A DNA stretch of 64,000 bases from Bdellovibrionales bacterium CG10_big_fil_rev_8_21_14_0_10_45_34 (GCA_002778785.1 PEZS01000011.1:511079-575078); one strand, 5' to 3'. Shown: positions 50,964 to 60,406, numbered from the stretch's first letter. The notes: a model not told the origin generated them from the letters alone. Numbers and translations are program-made.

Positions 50964-51710
50964 CTATATCTCTGAAAACAGAAGCTTCAAACTAACGGTA
51001 ATCGGGCTTTTTACACGAATTTTAAAGAGAAGCAGATTCGCCTCCTTCACAATAATCCCAAAGTCTGAGAAATCCATCTTAGTAGCTCCTACTGCAGTGA
51101 GCTTCGAGGGTGATTCGCCTGTTTTCGAAAGTACCAACTCGATGGCATCAGTTTTTTGCGCTCCTCTTATGTTCCAGGCTCCAGAAGCCAAAGCCTTTGC
51201 GGGCTTCCCCGCAGCTACAAGCGCTTGCCAGTCAGGTTCTATCTCTATCTTACTGATTTCAAATGACACCGTCTCAAACTTGATTGCACCCCTTTGATCA
51301 TCTCGGATCTCGTCTTCAGCGGTGCAAATATGTTCATCGGGGAATTTACTCTGAGAATAATCGAGCATGAGTGACTCTTTGACATGACAGTCTCGTTCGT
51401 CATCACCGGTCTTCATGGATGCCACATCGACCGACAATTTGCCAATGGGCGCAAGTGGCTCTGTGTTTATTAGTTCTTTATCAAAGGCGAAGTCGTTGAG
51501 CCTCGCCTCGCCTCTAACTTTGCCTAGTGTGAAAGCAAATTCAAAATTCACTGTTGATTTAGCTGTGTCTAACACCAACCTATCGCTTTTTTCAGTCTTC
51601 TCTGCTTGCGCGACAATCGCCTCATTAAAAAAGAAGATAGATAGAAAACACGTCGCTGAAATTAACAAAGTGAAATTTCTCAACGTCTGTCCTTCTGGAT
51701 AAAACCGCAA
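50964..51710 (-). CDS. YceI-family periplasmic protein
   Basis: A 248-residue protein with an N-terminal signal segment (LISATCFLSIFFFNEAIVAQA) and the YceI core: DTAKSTVNFEFAFTLGKVRGEARL, KLSVDVASMKTGDDERDCHV, and the closing LLLFKIRVKSPITVSLKLLF. YceI proteins form a lipocalin-like barrel that binds polyprenoid or amphipathic molecules, often in stress or respiration contexts. It has two Cys in the mature part (C and CTAEDE). It is the last gene of the minus-strand run below. Confidence 0.8.
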   Translation of the reverse strand: MRFYPEGQTLRNFTLLISATCFLSIFFFNEAIVAQAEKTEKSDRLVLDTAKSTVNFEFAFTLGKVRGEARLNDFAFDKELINTEPLAPIGKLSVDVASMKTGDDERDCHVKESLMLDYSQSKFPDEHICTAEDEIRDDQRGAIKFETVSFEISKIEIEPDWQALVAAGKPAKALASGAWNIRGAQKTDAIELVLSKTGESPSKLTAVGATKMDFSDFGIIVKEANLLLFKIRVKSPITVSLKLLFSEI

Positions 51711-51713
51711 GAT

Positions 51714-52304
51714 TTAAAAAGTAAGAATGTCAGCATTGAGTATAGCGGCCCAAGATCGCACGTAGAGCTTGTCAGAGCTAGTGGCGACGTCGGTAATGCC
51801 GTGTTGGTAATGAATTGCCAGTTGAAGCGGAATACCAATATCTATTCCGGCGCCAAACCCAAGAAGTAGGGATGTGTTTGAAGACTCAATCTGCGGATCA
51901 CCGGTTGAAGGGGTAACTGCGGCAGAGGATTTAGACCCTAAAACTAAACCACCATCTAAAAATAGACTTACCATATCTGTCGGTAGCAGATGAAACCTAA
52001 CGAACGCCGGTATTTCAACATACTTGATGCTTAATGTGTATTCCTGTCCCAAGGCCGTCGTACTGCCTTGAAATTCATTCATTCTTAGCCCGACAATAAA
52101 ATCTAAAACCGGGAGTAAATCAAAATTCAGCTGAGCCCCGTAGAGCATAGAATTCTTCTGACTGTAGGCTTGTGTGCTGCCGGGACTTTCATAGGCGAAT
52201 TTGTTCTGGTTCATACCCGCATTCACACCAAGTTTCATGATCGCGTGAGAAGTCGACGTAATAGCCAAGAAACTGAAAAAAACAATAGCTACAAATTTTT
52301 TCAC
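51714..52304 (-). CDS. Outer-membrane beta-barrel protein
   Basis: A 196-residue protein with a signal peptide (KKFVAIVFFSFLAITSTSHA), alternating hydrophobic strands such as YGAQLNFDLLPVLDFIVGLRM, YTLSIKYVEIPAFVRFHLLP and VSLFLDGGLVLGS, and a C-terminal phenylalanine, the usual OMP signal. It resembles the OmpA-like/PorT-type small barrel proteins (OMP_b-brl). Cargo unknown. It lies three bases upstream of the YceI gene and co-directional, so both are probably one envelope unit. Confidence 0.82.
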   Translation of the reverse strand: MKKFVAIVFFSFLAITSTSHAIMKLGVNAGMNQNKFAYESPGSTQAYSQKNSMLYGAQLNFDLLPVLDFIVGLRMNEFQGSTTALGQEYTLSIKYVEIPAFVRFHLLPTDMVSLFLDGGLVLGSKSSAAVTPSTGDPQIESSNTSLLLGFGAGIDIGIPLQLAIHYQHGITDVATSSDKLYVRSWAAILNADILTF

Positions 52305-52413
52305 AAAGCTTTCCCCCGGTAAGTTTTAAGTGGCCTAAAACTTACTATACGATTTACGAGACGGTCAATCGGGTTCAGAATTCTCATTCGGGCCCGCCAT
52401 GAAGTGTATAATT

Positions 52414-53529
52414 TTAAATTTCTGTCTGGGTCGTAAATCCCTTTAATGTCGTGCTGAGCTCGTCTTTGTCGCGCGAAGCTGTAGGTTCGCTTTGGCAATA
52501 AAGAGCTACGAGTTTTGCTAAAGCTTCCAGGGATTCGATATGAGTTCTCTCGTAACCATGCGAAGAGTCGCAACCAAAGCAGACCAACGCTGTTCGAATA
52601 TCATTTCCGGCTTCGATCGCTGAGGCAGCATCACATCGATACCATCTAAAAACATCCCTCTCGTGTTGAATGCCATTGCTTTCACAAAGACCCAGCAGCT
52701 TATGAGTCAAATGATAATCAAAAGGACCCGTCGAGTCTTTCATACAAACTGTCACGCCAGCCTCAGTAGAGTTTTGCCCTGGCGCAACTGTGGAATTGTC
52801 AATACTCACCATTTCGGATACGTCGCCATGCAGGACCGCCGAGGCTCCTGAGCCAACCTCTTCTGAGATCGTAAAGAGTAAATGACAATCAAGAGGCAAA
52901 TCGGCTTTGCTATCAGACAAATACTTTGCCGCAGCTAAAAGTGTGGCGACGCCTGCTTTGTTGTCGAGGTGTCTTGAAGAAATGTATTTGTCATCAATGA
53001 TTTCGAAGACTGGATCGATGGCAATAAAATCTCCTATTTTATACCCAGCACTCTGAAGCGTAGCCTTGTTGAAAACAGGAGAGTCTACTCGAACCTCTAC
53101 CGTGTCCCAAGAAATCGGAAGTGTGTCGATTTCTTTGTTGTATGTATGACCAGAGCTCTTGAGCGGTAAAATGCTACCTCGCTTAACCCCATCATCACAG
53201 AAAATTGTGACTCGGGCTCCTTCAGCAAATCGAGAAGACCATGTGCCAATAGGAACTATCTGCAATCTTCCGTTGTCCTTTAAAGATTTGGTCATTGCAC
53301 CTAGAGTATCTAGGTGAGCTACGATCGCCCTACCCGGATTGGCCTGCCGTCCTTTTAAGTTTGCGCGAATGGCTCCTCTTCGAGTCATCTCAAAGCCGAT
53401 CCCCATTTTCTCCAGTGATCTACATGTGTATCTAACGATTTGATCTGTATAGCCGGTTGGCGAAGGTATACTGATCATCTCCTTGAGTGTTGAAAGTAAA
53501 AATTCAGTGTCTATCTTGGGGGTTTTCAA
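52414..53529 (-). CDS. M42-family peptidase of the NAGGN osmoprotectant system
   Basis: A 371-residue zinc aminopeptidase-fold protein matching the osmoprotectant NAGGN-system M42 hydrolase (TIGR03106). It has MISIPSPTGYTD, VAHLDTLGAMT, HLDNKAGVATLLAA, FTISEEVGSGAS and DAASAIEAG, supplying the two-metal ligands H, D, E, E, D. It is 26 bp overlapped with the ligase gene stop. Its role in NAGGN metabolism (turnover of the dipeptide or its precursors) is not fully established in the literature as I know it. Confidence 0.9.
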   Translation of the reverse strand: MKTPKIDTEFLLSTLKEMISIPSPTGYTDQIVRYTCRSLEKMGIGFEMTRRGAIRANLKGRQANPGRAIVAHLDTLGAMTKSLKDNGRLQIVPIGTWSSRFAEGARVTIFCDDGVKRGSILPLKSSGHTYNKEIDTLPISWDTVEVRVDSPVFNKATLQSAGYKIGDFIAIDPVFEIIDDKYISSRHLDNKAGVATLLAAAKYLSDSKADLPLDCHLLFTISEEVGSGASAVLHGDVSEMVSIDNSTVAPGQNSTEAGVTVCMKDSTGPFDYHLTHKLLGLCESNGIQHERDVFRWYRCDAASAIEAGNDIRTALVCFGCDSSHGYERTHIESLEALAKLVALYCQSEPTASRDKDELSTTLKGFTTQTEI

Positions 53530-55309
53530 TCAAGGCCTCCTCGATTTGTTGATCTCTTGCCGCGTTGTTTGTAGCGTACGCTGTTTCAGGAAACAGGAGA
53601 TCAATATATTTTTCAACCACGGGCTGGGGCTCGTGATTCGCAAGCCCCGGGCGTTCATTGGCTTCAATGATGACGTAGTGGTTGCCCGAAATCGCTTTCA
53701 TCATAAAATCAAAGCCCACTACCGGGATATCTAGCGCTTGCGCTGCGCGCTCTGCCTCTCTCTGAATAAATGGAGAAATCAACGGTGTGACATCCTTTAT
53801 AGTGCCGCCCTGATGTACGTTACTCGCTTTTCTTACAACAAGGGTCTGCCCCACATCTAAAACGTCATCCAGACCAACTTTGTTTTCATGCAGACATCGC
53901 AGCATTTCTTCGTCAATAGGAATTTTAGACTCCCCGCCAGTTGCCTGACTTCTCCTGCGGCTTTGCTTTTCGATAAGCTCTCGCAAGGATGTGCGGCCGT
54001 CACCGGTAACTTGAGGCGGCTCGCGAACTGCCGCAGCCACAAACTTTTTACCAATAACGATGATTCGAACATCAAATCCCTTAACCATTTGCTCTACGAT
54101 AACTGATCGGTGCCCTGTACTGATCAACTGAGCTATGGCTAGCTCAACACTTTGTATGCTCTCAAGGCCAACGTATACTCCGCGACCCTGCTCTCCTGAT
54201 ATTGGCTTTACTACTACTTTCGAGTACCGATCGAGTAACCTCAGCCAACCTTTTTTATCTCGAGCATCTACTTGTTCAGGAACTTGCAAGCTTGCCTCTG
54301 CCAGAACTTTGTTTGTGAGTGTCTTGTTGTCGCAGAGTAAAAAGGAATACGCAGAGGTAAGATCGGACAACGACTCCCGCATCCTCAGTTTTCGTGCGCC
54401 CGAGCTAATCGTAAATAGAGACAATTTGGGATCGACGATATCCACTTGCAAACCACGCCGGATAGCTTCGCGAACAATAATTTCAGCGTAGGGGTTTAGA
54501 CTCTCTACCGGAGCCTGAGTATATAATGGTTCATTGAAAGTGTTGCGTATTTTTACCGCGAACACAGGGACTCTTTGAAAACCCAACTTCTCGTAAAGTT
54601 TAATTGCCGATTCATTGTCGTGCATGACAGACAGATCCAAAAAAGAGTTACCCGTAGCTTGAAAATACTCTATGAGATATCTGGTCAACGCCTCTCCCAC
54701 TCCTGGCAAACTAGCTGTTGGGCTTACCGCTAACGACCAAAGACTCGAGCCTTTCTCAAAATCGTCAAAGGTCTCGACGTGGTTCAAACCAATAACAAAT
54801 CCTACAATCTGATTGTCCACTAACGATTCTGCCACGAGAGGGAATACATCTTTTGAGCGACGCTTCTTCCAAAGATATAGCGGATCGATTGGGACCATGT
54901 TGCGAGCTCTCAAAATAGTCTCAATCTCTGGAATATCTGTTTTACTTTGAATCCTTCTTATTAAAAGATTTCTTTTAGGTGTTTTTGCCGGTCGATAATT
55001 TTCAAACCAAATTCGAAAAGTGTGAGATGGATCTAAGAACAAGTGTGCTGGTGAGTGATTAAGAACAATGTGGGGATCTTTGATATAGAAGGCGATATCT
55101 CGCGTTCCTGACTCTTCTTTCAAAAGTTGACTAACCATTTTTTCCGTAGAAGAAAAAGTTTGTCCAAAAATAAGCCTTCCCCATCCGCAGTTCACAACAC
55201 AGTCAGGCGCTTTACTCGCTGACAAAAGGTTGTGCTGGCTTGCCAAGAGATTCTCGCTTCGAGCCTTTTGGTATCGATGCTGCTGATGCTTGCGTTTTAT
55301 TTTTGGCAT
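53504..55309 (-). CDS. ngg: N-acetylglutaminylglutamine synthetase (GNAT plus ATP-grasp)
   Basis: A 601-residue bifunctional enzyme (TIGR03103). The N-terminal half is a GNAT domain (LLIRRIQSKTDIPEIETILRAR, VSPTASLPGVGEALTRYLIEYF, SAIKLYEKLGFQ); the C-terminal half is ATP-grasp (VVVKPISGEQGRGVYVGLESI, VIVEQMVKGFDVRIIVIG, VVGFDFMMKA, ANERPGLANHEPQP). It acetylates and links two glutamines to give N-acetylglutaminylglutamine. I place the start at 55309, where the ATG overlaps the amidotransferase stop as TAATG. Confidence 0.93.
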   Translation of the reverse strand: MPKIKRKHQQHRYQKARSENLLASQHNLLSASKAPDCVVNCGWGRLIFGQTFSSTEKMVSQLLKEESGTRDIAFYIKDPHIVLNHSPAHLFLDPSHTFRIWFENYRPAKTPKRNLLIRRIQSKTDIPEIETILRARNMVPIDPLYLWKKRRSKDVFPLVAESLVDNQIVGFVIGLNHVETFDDFEKGSSLWSLAVSPTASLPGVGEALTRYLIEYFQATGNSFLDLSVMHDNESAIKLYEKLGFQRVPVFAVKIRNTFNEPLYTQAPVESLNPYAEIIVREAIRRGLQVDIVDPKLSLFTISSGARKLRMRESLSDLTSAYSFLLCDNKTLTNKVLAEASLQVPEQVDARDKKGWLRLLDRYSKVVVKPISGEQGRGVYVGLESIQSVELAIAQLISTGHRSVIVEQMVKGFDVRIIVIGKKFVAAAVREPPQVTGDGRTSLRELIEKQSRRRSQATGGESKIPIDEEMLRCLHENKVGLDDVLDVGQTLVVRKASNVHQGGTIKDVTPLISPFIQREAERAAQALDIPVVGFDFMMKAISGNHYVIIEANERPGLANHEPQPVVEKYIDLLFPETAYATNNAARDQQIEEALIENPQDRH

Positions 55310-57132
55310 TAGCAAACCTCGATTTGGTGAATTTGAAGCCACTTCTCTAAGACAGTTATCTGCCAAAGCATAGAGCCGCCAAGTGGCGTGATGTTGGATT
55401 TAGGTGAATCCATGAGATTTTTTATAAACTCTTGCCTAAATATATTCGATGAATACCGCCCGACAAGTTTATTGTCTTGATTTGAAAAGGTTCTTTGTGC
55501 GTATTTCAGAAATGGGCCTTGTACATACTTGAGCTCCGGCACCGGAAAGTAGCCTTTCGGTCTATCGATCACTTCATGCGGAAGCATTCTATACCCCAAC
55601 TCTCGAAGAATGTGCTTGCCATGTTTTTGGATCTTCATTTCTGGAGGCATGCGCGCCGCGAGTTCGATAACTTCGTGATCCAAAAACGGCACTCTTGCTT
55701 CGAGCCCAAAAGCCATTGTCATGTTATCCACACGCTTAACCGGGTCGTCCACAAGCATCACCGAGGTGTCCAAATGAAGCACGCGATCAAGGGGGCCTTC
55801 ACTTTGATATTTTGAAAAGAATTGCTCCACAAACTTTGTACTAAAATCTTTATCAACAAAAGCTTTACTGAGAGTGTTTGAGAGCTCTTCGTGAGATCTA
55901 TCAAAAAAATGCTTTTTGTACTCCGCTAAAGCATCCGAAGTCTTGAGCATCGGCGGATACCACTTATACCCTGCAAAGACTTCATCCGCTCCTTGGCCAC
56001 TTTGTACCACTTTGACTCTTTGTTTTGCAAATTGCGAGAGAAGATAAAAACCCACATTGTCATGCGATACCATCGGCTCTTCCATAGCAGCTATGCAGCT
56101 GTCGAGCTCTGGCAAAAGTTCGCTGGTTGCTACATTGATCTTATGGTGGATTGTCTCGAATTTTCTGGCGACAAGATCAGAATACTCAAACTCATTCCCC
56201 TTTTCATTTTCTGCACCGCTAAAGCCAATTGAAAAGGTGTGAAGCTCTCCAGGGCTTTGCTCCCTTACAAGCGCTGTTATAAGACTTGAATCTAATCCAC
56301 CTGACAAAAATATTCCCACCGGAACATCAGCTACCAGCCTTCGCTCTACTGATTTTGAAAGCTTTTCGTAAACCAAGTGCAACCAATCACTTTGCTGAAG
56401 ATGAGCGTCTTCCGCCCTTCTAGAGTTTTGAAAACTCCAGTAAGTCGATTTTGTAAGTTTTCCCTGTGAGTCTATTTTTAAAAAACATCCTGGATTCAGC
56501 TTCTGGATAGGGCTAAGTATGGTCGCTGGAGCAGGGACTACTGAGTGAAACGTCATGTAGTAATGAAGGGCCTCTCGGTTGAGACTTACTTTGACATCGT
56601 CATGATACGTAAGGGCTACGAGCGAAGATGAGAACAAAAAACGCTTGGCATCAGAGACGTAATAATATGGCTTAATACCTAACCGATCTCTTGCAGCGAA
56701 GAGTTCGTTATTCTTAAAATCCCAAATGCTAAAGGCAAACATTCCGTTGAAACGATTTAGAGCTTTCTCTTTCCAATGATGATAAGCCTTCAAGATAATT
56801 TCTGTGTCGCCTGAAGATCTAAATTTATAGCCGAGCTGGCACAACTCCTCTTTTATCTGTTTGTAGTTATAAATCTCACCATTAAATACGATGGCCAGGC
56901 CTAACTCGTGATCCACAAAAGGCTGCGAAGAATGATCAGAAAGATCAATGATAGAGAGTCTCTGATGTCCAAAAAGGACTTTTGGAGAATTACTAATCGG
57001 ACGGTCTTTAAAATTGTCCCAGATTCCGCGCGCATCTGGGCCCCTTGGGGCCAAGCGGCGCAAAGCCCTTTCATGGTTTTCGGAAGATGGCAATTTGCCA
57101 TCAAATCTTAGCTCACCGTGAATGCCGCACAT
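55309..57132 (-). CDS. asnO: N-acetylglutaminylglutamine amidotransferase (asparagine-synthase-like)
   Basis: A 607-residue class II glutamine amidotransferase (TIGR03104). It begins MCGIHGELRF with catalytic Cys2; the glutaminase domain includes GPDARGIW, FGHQRLSIIDLS and FNGEIYNYKQIKEEL. The synthetase half has the PPi-loop SGGLDSSLITALV and VKVVQSGQGADEVFAGYKW. It amidates the C-terminus of the NAG-Gln dipeptide to yield NAGGN. First gene of the three-gene minus-strand operon; the P-loop ATPase gene further upstream (57250) is co-directional but 117 bp away. Confidence 0.93.
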   Translation of the reverse strand: MCGIHGELRFDGKLPSSENHERALRRLAPRGPDARGIWDNFKDRPISNSPKVLFGHQRLSIIDLSDHSSQPFVDHELGLAIVFNGEIYNYKQIKEELCQLGYKFRSSGDTEIILKAYHHWKEKALNRFNGMFAFSIWDFKNNELFAARDRLGIKPYYYVSDAKRFLFSSSLVALTYHDDVKVSLNREALHYYMTFHSVVPAPATILSPIQKLNPGCFLKIDSQGKLTKSTYWSFQNSRRAEDAHLQQSDWLHLVYEKLSKSVERRLVADVPVGIFLSGGLDSSLITALVREQSPGELHTFSIGFSGAENEKGNEFEYSDLVARKFETIHHKINVATSELLPELDSCIAAMEEPMVSHDNVGFYLLSQFAKQRVKVVQSGQGADEVFAGYKWYPPMLKTSDALAEYKKHFFDRSHEELSNTLSKAFVDKDFSTKFVEQFFSKYQSEGPLDRVLHLDTSVMLVDDPVKRVDNMTMAFGLEARVPFLDHEVIELAARMPPEMKIQKHGKHILRELGYRMLPHEVIDRPKGYFPVPELKYVQGPFLKYAQRTFSNQDNKLVGRYSSNIFRQEFIKNLMDSPKSNITPLGGSMLWQITVLEKWLQIHQIEVC

Positions 57133-57249
57133 GTCGTTTAAAACTAAAAATCCTGAAGCGCTAAGTAAAGACTCATCGACCCTTGACAGGATATCGAGCT
57201 CAGAATCTTTACTGATATTTTACTTAAGTGTCTTCGCTTGATTTTCGGC

Positions 57250-57831
57250 TTATTTTTTACAAATCGAGCAGCGCCCCACGAACTCCTCAACAAGGCCCGA
57301 AGCTTCTACCATTTTTTCGATGAAGGATTCTCTACTGAGTACTTGTTTGTAATTAGAATGAGCCCTCCATATATTTGCGATTTTCTCGTCAATTGCTTTG
57401 GACTCCTCAGCCGTTTCAATTCTCAGCGGATTTTGATGGTTGTACCCCTGCTCACTGTCGGGAGTGCGCAAATGAATGACAAGATCGTACTTAGAATACT
57501 CAGAGGTGTAGCTTGACTGAAATGTGCGAAAAAATGTTTCCTCATCTTCTGGCCAGTAGGCAAGCCCGTCCAAAGTGCCTCGATCACATAGCGCCACAAA
57601 ATACTTTGCTTGGCTGTCGACGAGGTTCTCCATCTCTTTTTGCACCTGGTAAATAGCGCGCTGAGAGCAAAGTTTTGCCTCTTGGTTTGGTAGTCTCCAA
57701 AACCCACCGCTGAAGAGTATTCCAGCAGATTCGGGTAGAATTGCCACGTGCTTGCAAAGCCTTCTCTTGAGAGCCTCTAAAACAGCCGTCTTCCCAGCAC
57801 CAGGTCCACCTGTTAATACTAACTTACGCAT
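57250..57831 (-). CDS. AAA_28-type P-loop ATPase
   Basis: A 193-residue single-domain ATPase. Walker A is TGGPGAGKTAVLEALK, Walker B-like CDRGTLDGLAYW, and a long helical segment follows (LRTPDSEQGYNHQNPLRIETAEESKAIDEKI). AAA_28 (NadR/Zeta-toxin-like kinases) members often phosphorylate small molecules. Substrate unknown; two Cys at the C-terminus (GRCSICKK). Upstream of ldhA in transcription by a short gap (29 bp) in reverse orientation sense; operon membership with the NAGGN genes is uncertain. Confidence 0.75.
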   Translation of the reverse strand: MRKLVLTGGPGAGKTAVLEALKRRLCKHVAILPESAGILFSGGFWRLPNQEAKLCSQRAIYQVQKEMENLVDSQAKYFVALCDRGTLDGLAYWPEDEETFFRTFQSSYTSEYSKYDLVIHLRTPDSEQGYNHQNPLRIETAEESKAIDEKIANIWRAHSNYKQVLSRESFIEKMVEASGLVEEFVGRCSICKK

Positions 57832-57860
57832 ACGCCCCCCCGCTATTTTGAATTAGACTT

Positions 57861-58859
57861 TTATTTTCTCACTTCATTATCTAGATGGTGCCCTTTTGAA
57901 AAAGCCAAAATGTTACTGAGGGTCGTGGTAGCGATATTTCCTAGAGCTTCGTTGGTAAGAAAAGCCTGATGCGATGTAATTAAGACATTCGGAAAAGTAA
58001 GAAGGCGTGCCAAAATGTCATCTTCAATTCCTGTCTCCGACAAGTCCTGAAAGAACACATTCTCTTCTTCTTCATAAACGTCTAATCCCGCGGCTCCCAC
58101 TTTATGCTTTTTTAAAGCGTCAATGAGTGCTTCAGTATTGATGAGTTTTCCGCGGCTTGTGTTGATCACTACAACGCCGCTTTTCATCTTTGCGAACTGG
58201 TCAAAGTCGAGCATATGAAGAGTTTGCGGTACGAGTGGCGCGTGGAGCGAAATAATATCTGACCCAAGAAGTAGCTCATCAAAAGATACATATTGAAAAT
58301 TTACTTGCCCCACGAGGGACTCGTTGATTTGAGGATCAAAGGCAATAACTTTACAACCAAAACCCAACATAATTTTGCAAAAAACCTCTCCGATTTTGCC
58401 CGTCCCGATCACCCCAACTGTTTTGCCGTGCAAGTCGAAACCCACCAAGCCGTCTAAAGAGAAGTTCAACTCTCTTACTCGAGCGAAAGAGCGATGAATT
58501 TTTCGGTTGAGAGCCAGTATTAGACAAACCGCATGTTCGGCAACTGCGTAAGGGGAGTATGCCGGAACCCGAACAACTTTTATTCCCGCTGCACCTGCCG
58601 CATTGAGATCCACATGGTTGAATCCTGCAGACCTCAGAGCGATCAACTTGACTCCATACTCTTTGAGTTGAGTAATTACCTCGGCATCCAACTTATCGTT
58701 TACAAACGAACAAACAACATCGTAGCCGTTCGCCAGTGCGACTGTCTTAAGTGATAATCTGGCTTCTATCATTTCTATGGTAAAGCCGTACTCTTTGTTC
58801 GCGTCATTAAATGGTGCTCGCTCGAACTTGTGGGCATCGAACAGGGCTATTCTTAACAT
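57861..58859 (-). CDS. ldhA: Fermentative D-lactate dehydrogenase (2-hydroxyacid dehydrogenase)
   Basis: A 332-residue D-isomer-specific 2-hydroxyacid dehydrogenase reducing pyruvate to D-lactate. NAD site VGVIGTGKIGEVFCKIML and FDPQINES; catalytic R in INTSRGKL, E in DVYEEEENVF, H in TSHQAFLT. The N-terminal LRIALFDAHKFERAPF matches LdhA. Start at 58859: AAAGG lies nine bases upstream; the frame's GTG at 58868 is an alternative. It is eleven bases after the end of ndh in the same direction, so both NADH-oxidising enzymes are probably co-expressed. Confidence 0.9.
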   Translation of the reverse strand: MLRIALFDAHKFERAPFNDANKEYGFTIEMIEARLSLKTVALANGYDVVCSFVNDKLDAEVITQLKEYGVKLIALRSAGFNHVDLNAAGAAGIKVVRVPAYSPYAVAEHAVCLILALNRKIHRSFARVRELNFSLDGLVGFDLHGKTVGVIGTGKIGEVFCKIMLGFGCKVIAFDPQINESLVGQVNFQYVSFDELLLGSDIISLHAPLVPQTLHMLDFDQFAKMKSGVVVINTSRGKLINTEALIDALKKHKVGAAGLDVYEEEENVFFQDLSETGIEDDILARLLTFPNVLITSHQAFLTNEALGNIATTTLSNILAFSKGHHLDNEVRK

Positions 58860-58879
58860 TTGCTGCACCTTTCATCGGG

Positions 58880-60163
58880 TCATTTTTTTCTCAATACCAT
58901 ACTGATGGGTTCACCGCTATAAAACTTCCAAGAGTTATACGTGATTAGTCGCGCTCCGCGCCCAAATGTAAAGTAAGCCCATACCCACTGCATGAAAACA
59001 AAGAACTTATTGCGAAATCTCATCAAATAAACAATATGGACTAAAACCCACGCCGCCCAAGCGAGAAATCCACCAAACTTGAATCTGTCTACATGAGCAA
59101 CCGCTTTTGTCCGGCCCACTGTGGCCATTATGCCTTTATCAAAGTAACGAAACTGCGGCCTCGGCAATTGATTTAGATCAGCCCTGATAACTTTTGCTAA
59201 AAACGCCCCCTGTTGATTGGCCACCGGAGCTATTCCCGGCAGTGCCCTTTGGTCTTCTCCAATAAAAGCGCCTTGATCGCCAATAACGAAAACATTCGGT
59301 GAGCCGGGTAAACTCAAATCCTTTTCGACAATAGCCCGCCCTGATTGTTCCTTTGGCGTGGCAATCTTTTCATTCAGACTAGAAGGCTTAACACCTGCTG
59401 CCCATATTATCGTCGAAGCATTTACAAAGTTATCGCCCACCCTTAGCCCTTCTGAACTTAGGCCATCCGCTCTACAGTTTTCGATAACCTCAACCCCGAG
59501 TTTTTCTAAGTACCCGCTTGCCTTCAAAGAGAGAGACTCTGGAAAAGAACTAAGTATTCGAGGGCCTGCTTCAACCAAGATCACACGAGTGCGTTTTAAC
59601 TGTGCGTGACGATAATCTCTGTAAAGAGTCCGAGAAGCCATTTCTGCGATGGCTCCGGCAAGCTCCACTCCTGTTGGTCCGCCGCCCACGACGACAAAGG
59701 TTAAAAGTCGAGTTTGAACTTCAAAGGAAGGTTCTTTTTCAGCCAGCTCGAATGCCATCAAGACTCGCCTTCTAATCTCGGTGGCTTGTTCAATATTCTT
59801 TAAGCCAGGAGCAAATTCCTCCCATTCCTTTTTGCCGAAGTAAAAGTGCTTCGCTCCACAGGCTAGTACCAAATAATCGAACCGGTGCCAGGCGCCATCA
59901 AATTTGATTTTTATTTGAGCAACATCGACGCCATCGACTTCAGCAAGAATAACATTTACGTTTCGCTGCTTTCGAAAAATAGCTCGGAGGGGGACTGCAA
60001 TATCTGCAGGATTAAGCCCTGCCATCGCAACTTGATACAGCAGCGGCTGAAACAAATGAAAGTTTCTTCTGTCAATGAGGCTTACCTGGCAACCATTAAT
60101 TTTGCTGATCGCTTGGGCGGCTGAAAGACCGCCAAAACCACCGCCGACAACTGCTACTCTCAT
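58880..60163 (-). CDS. ndh: Type II NADH dehydrogenase
   Basis: A 427-residue flavoprotein (NDH-2): FAD site VAVVGGGFGGLSAAQAIS at the N-terminus, DRRNFHLFQPLLYQVAMAGLNPADIAVPLR, NAD site TFVVVGGGPTGVELAGAIAEMA, and VFVIGDQGAFI for FAD ribityl contact. C-terminal hydrophobic segments (LAWAAWVLVHIVYLMRF, FVFMQWVWAYFTFGRGARL) attach it to the membrane. It oxidises NADH and reduces quinone without pumping. Catalytic set is intact. Confidence 0.93.
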   Translation of the reverse strand: MRVAVVGGGFGGLSAAQAISKINGCQVSLIDRRNFHLFQPLLYQVAMAGLNPADIAVPLRAIFRKQRNVNVILAEVDGVDVAQIKIKFDGAWHRFDYLVLACGAKHFYFGKKEWEEFAPGLKNIEQATEIRRRVLMAFELAEKEPSFEVQTRLLTFVVVGGGPTGVELAGAIAEMASRTLYRDYRHAQLKRTRVILVEAGPRILSSFPESLSLKASGYLEKLGVEVIENCRADGLSSEGLRVGDNFVNASTIIWAAGVKPSSLNEKIATPKEQSGRAIVEKDLSLPGSPNVFVIGDQGAFIGEDQRALPGIAPVANQQGAFLAKVIRADLNQLPRPQFRYFDKGIMATVGRTKAVAHVDRFKFGGFLAWAAWVLVHIVYLMRFRNKFFVFMQWVWAYFTFGRGARLITYNSWKFYSGEPISMVLRKK

Positions 60164-60193
60164 ACCATCCTCGACACGTTAGACTCGAATATA

Positions 60194-60406
60194 TTACGAA
60201 CCTTCAGGCTTATTGGGTGAGGTCGACTCGATGGCGCCCGCATCTTTGTGATTGGCAAACGGTAGGTGGGCATCCCAGCAGGGTATACAACAAAACGCCA
60301 ATCCCGTTCGCTTTCTGTTACAAGTTGAAACACTGCATTTGTAGTAAATCGAGTCTGTCTGAATTTCCTTTTTGCATGTGCTGCACTTTCGCCAAGCAAC
60401 TTTCAT
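60194..60406 (-). CDS. Small zinc-ribbon-type protein
   Basis: A 70-residue protein with the start at ATG 60406 preceded by GGGAGGGG (four-base spacing). It has seven cysteines in two CxxC-like clusters: KCSTCKKEI, YYKCSVSTCNRK and FCCIPCWDAHLPF with a histidine, which suggests a B-box or RING-like zinc site. The tail is short and acidic. It sits just upstream of ndh on the same strand and 30 bp apart, so they may be co-transcribed. Function unknown; a metal-dependent protein or nucleic-acid contact is plausible. Confidence 0.6.
   Translation of the reverse strand: MKVAWRKCSTCKKEIQTDSIYYKCSVSTCNRKRTGLAFCCIPCWDAHLPFANHKDAGAIESTSPNKPEGS

Noticed and set aside
52301-52573. A 90-codon minus-strand frame ahead of the outer-membrane barrel gene
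   Set aside because: It overlaps the M42 peptidase gene in another frame and has biased Arg/Ser composition typical of shadow frames.
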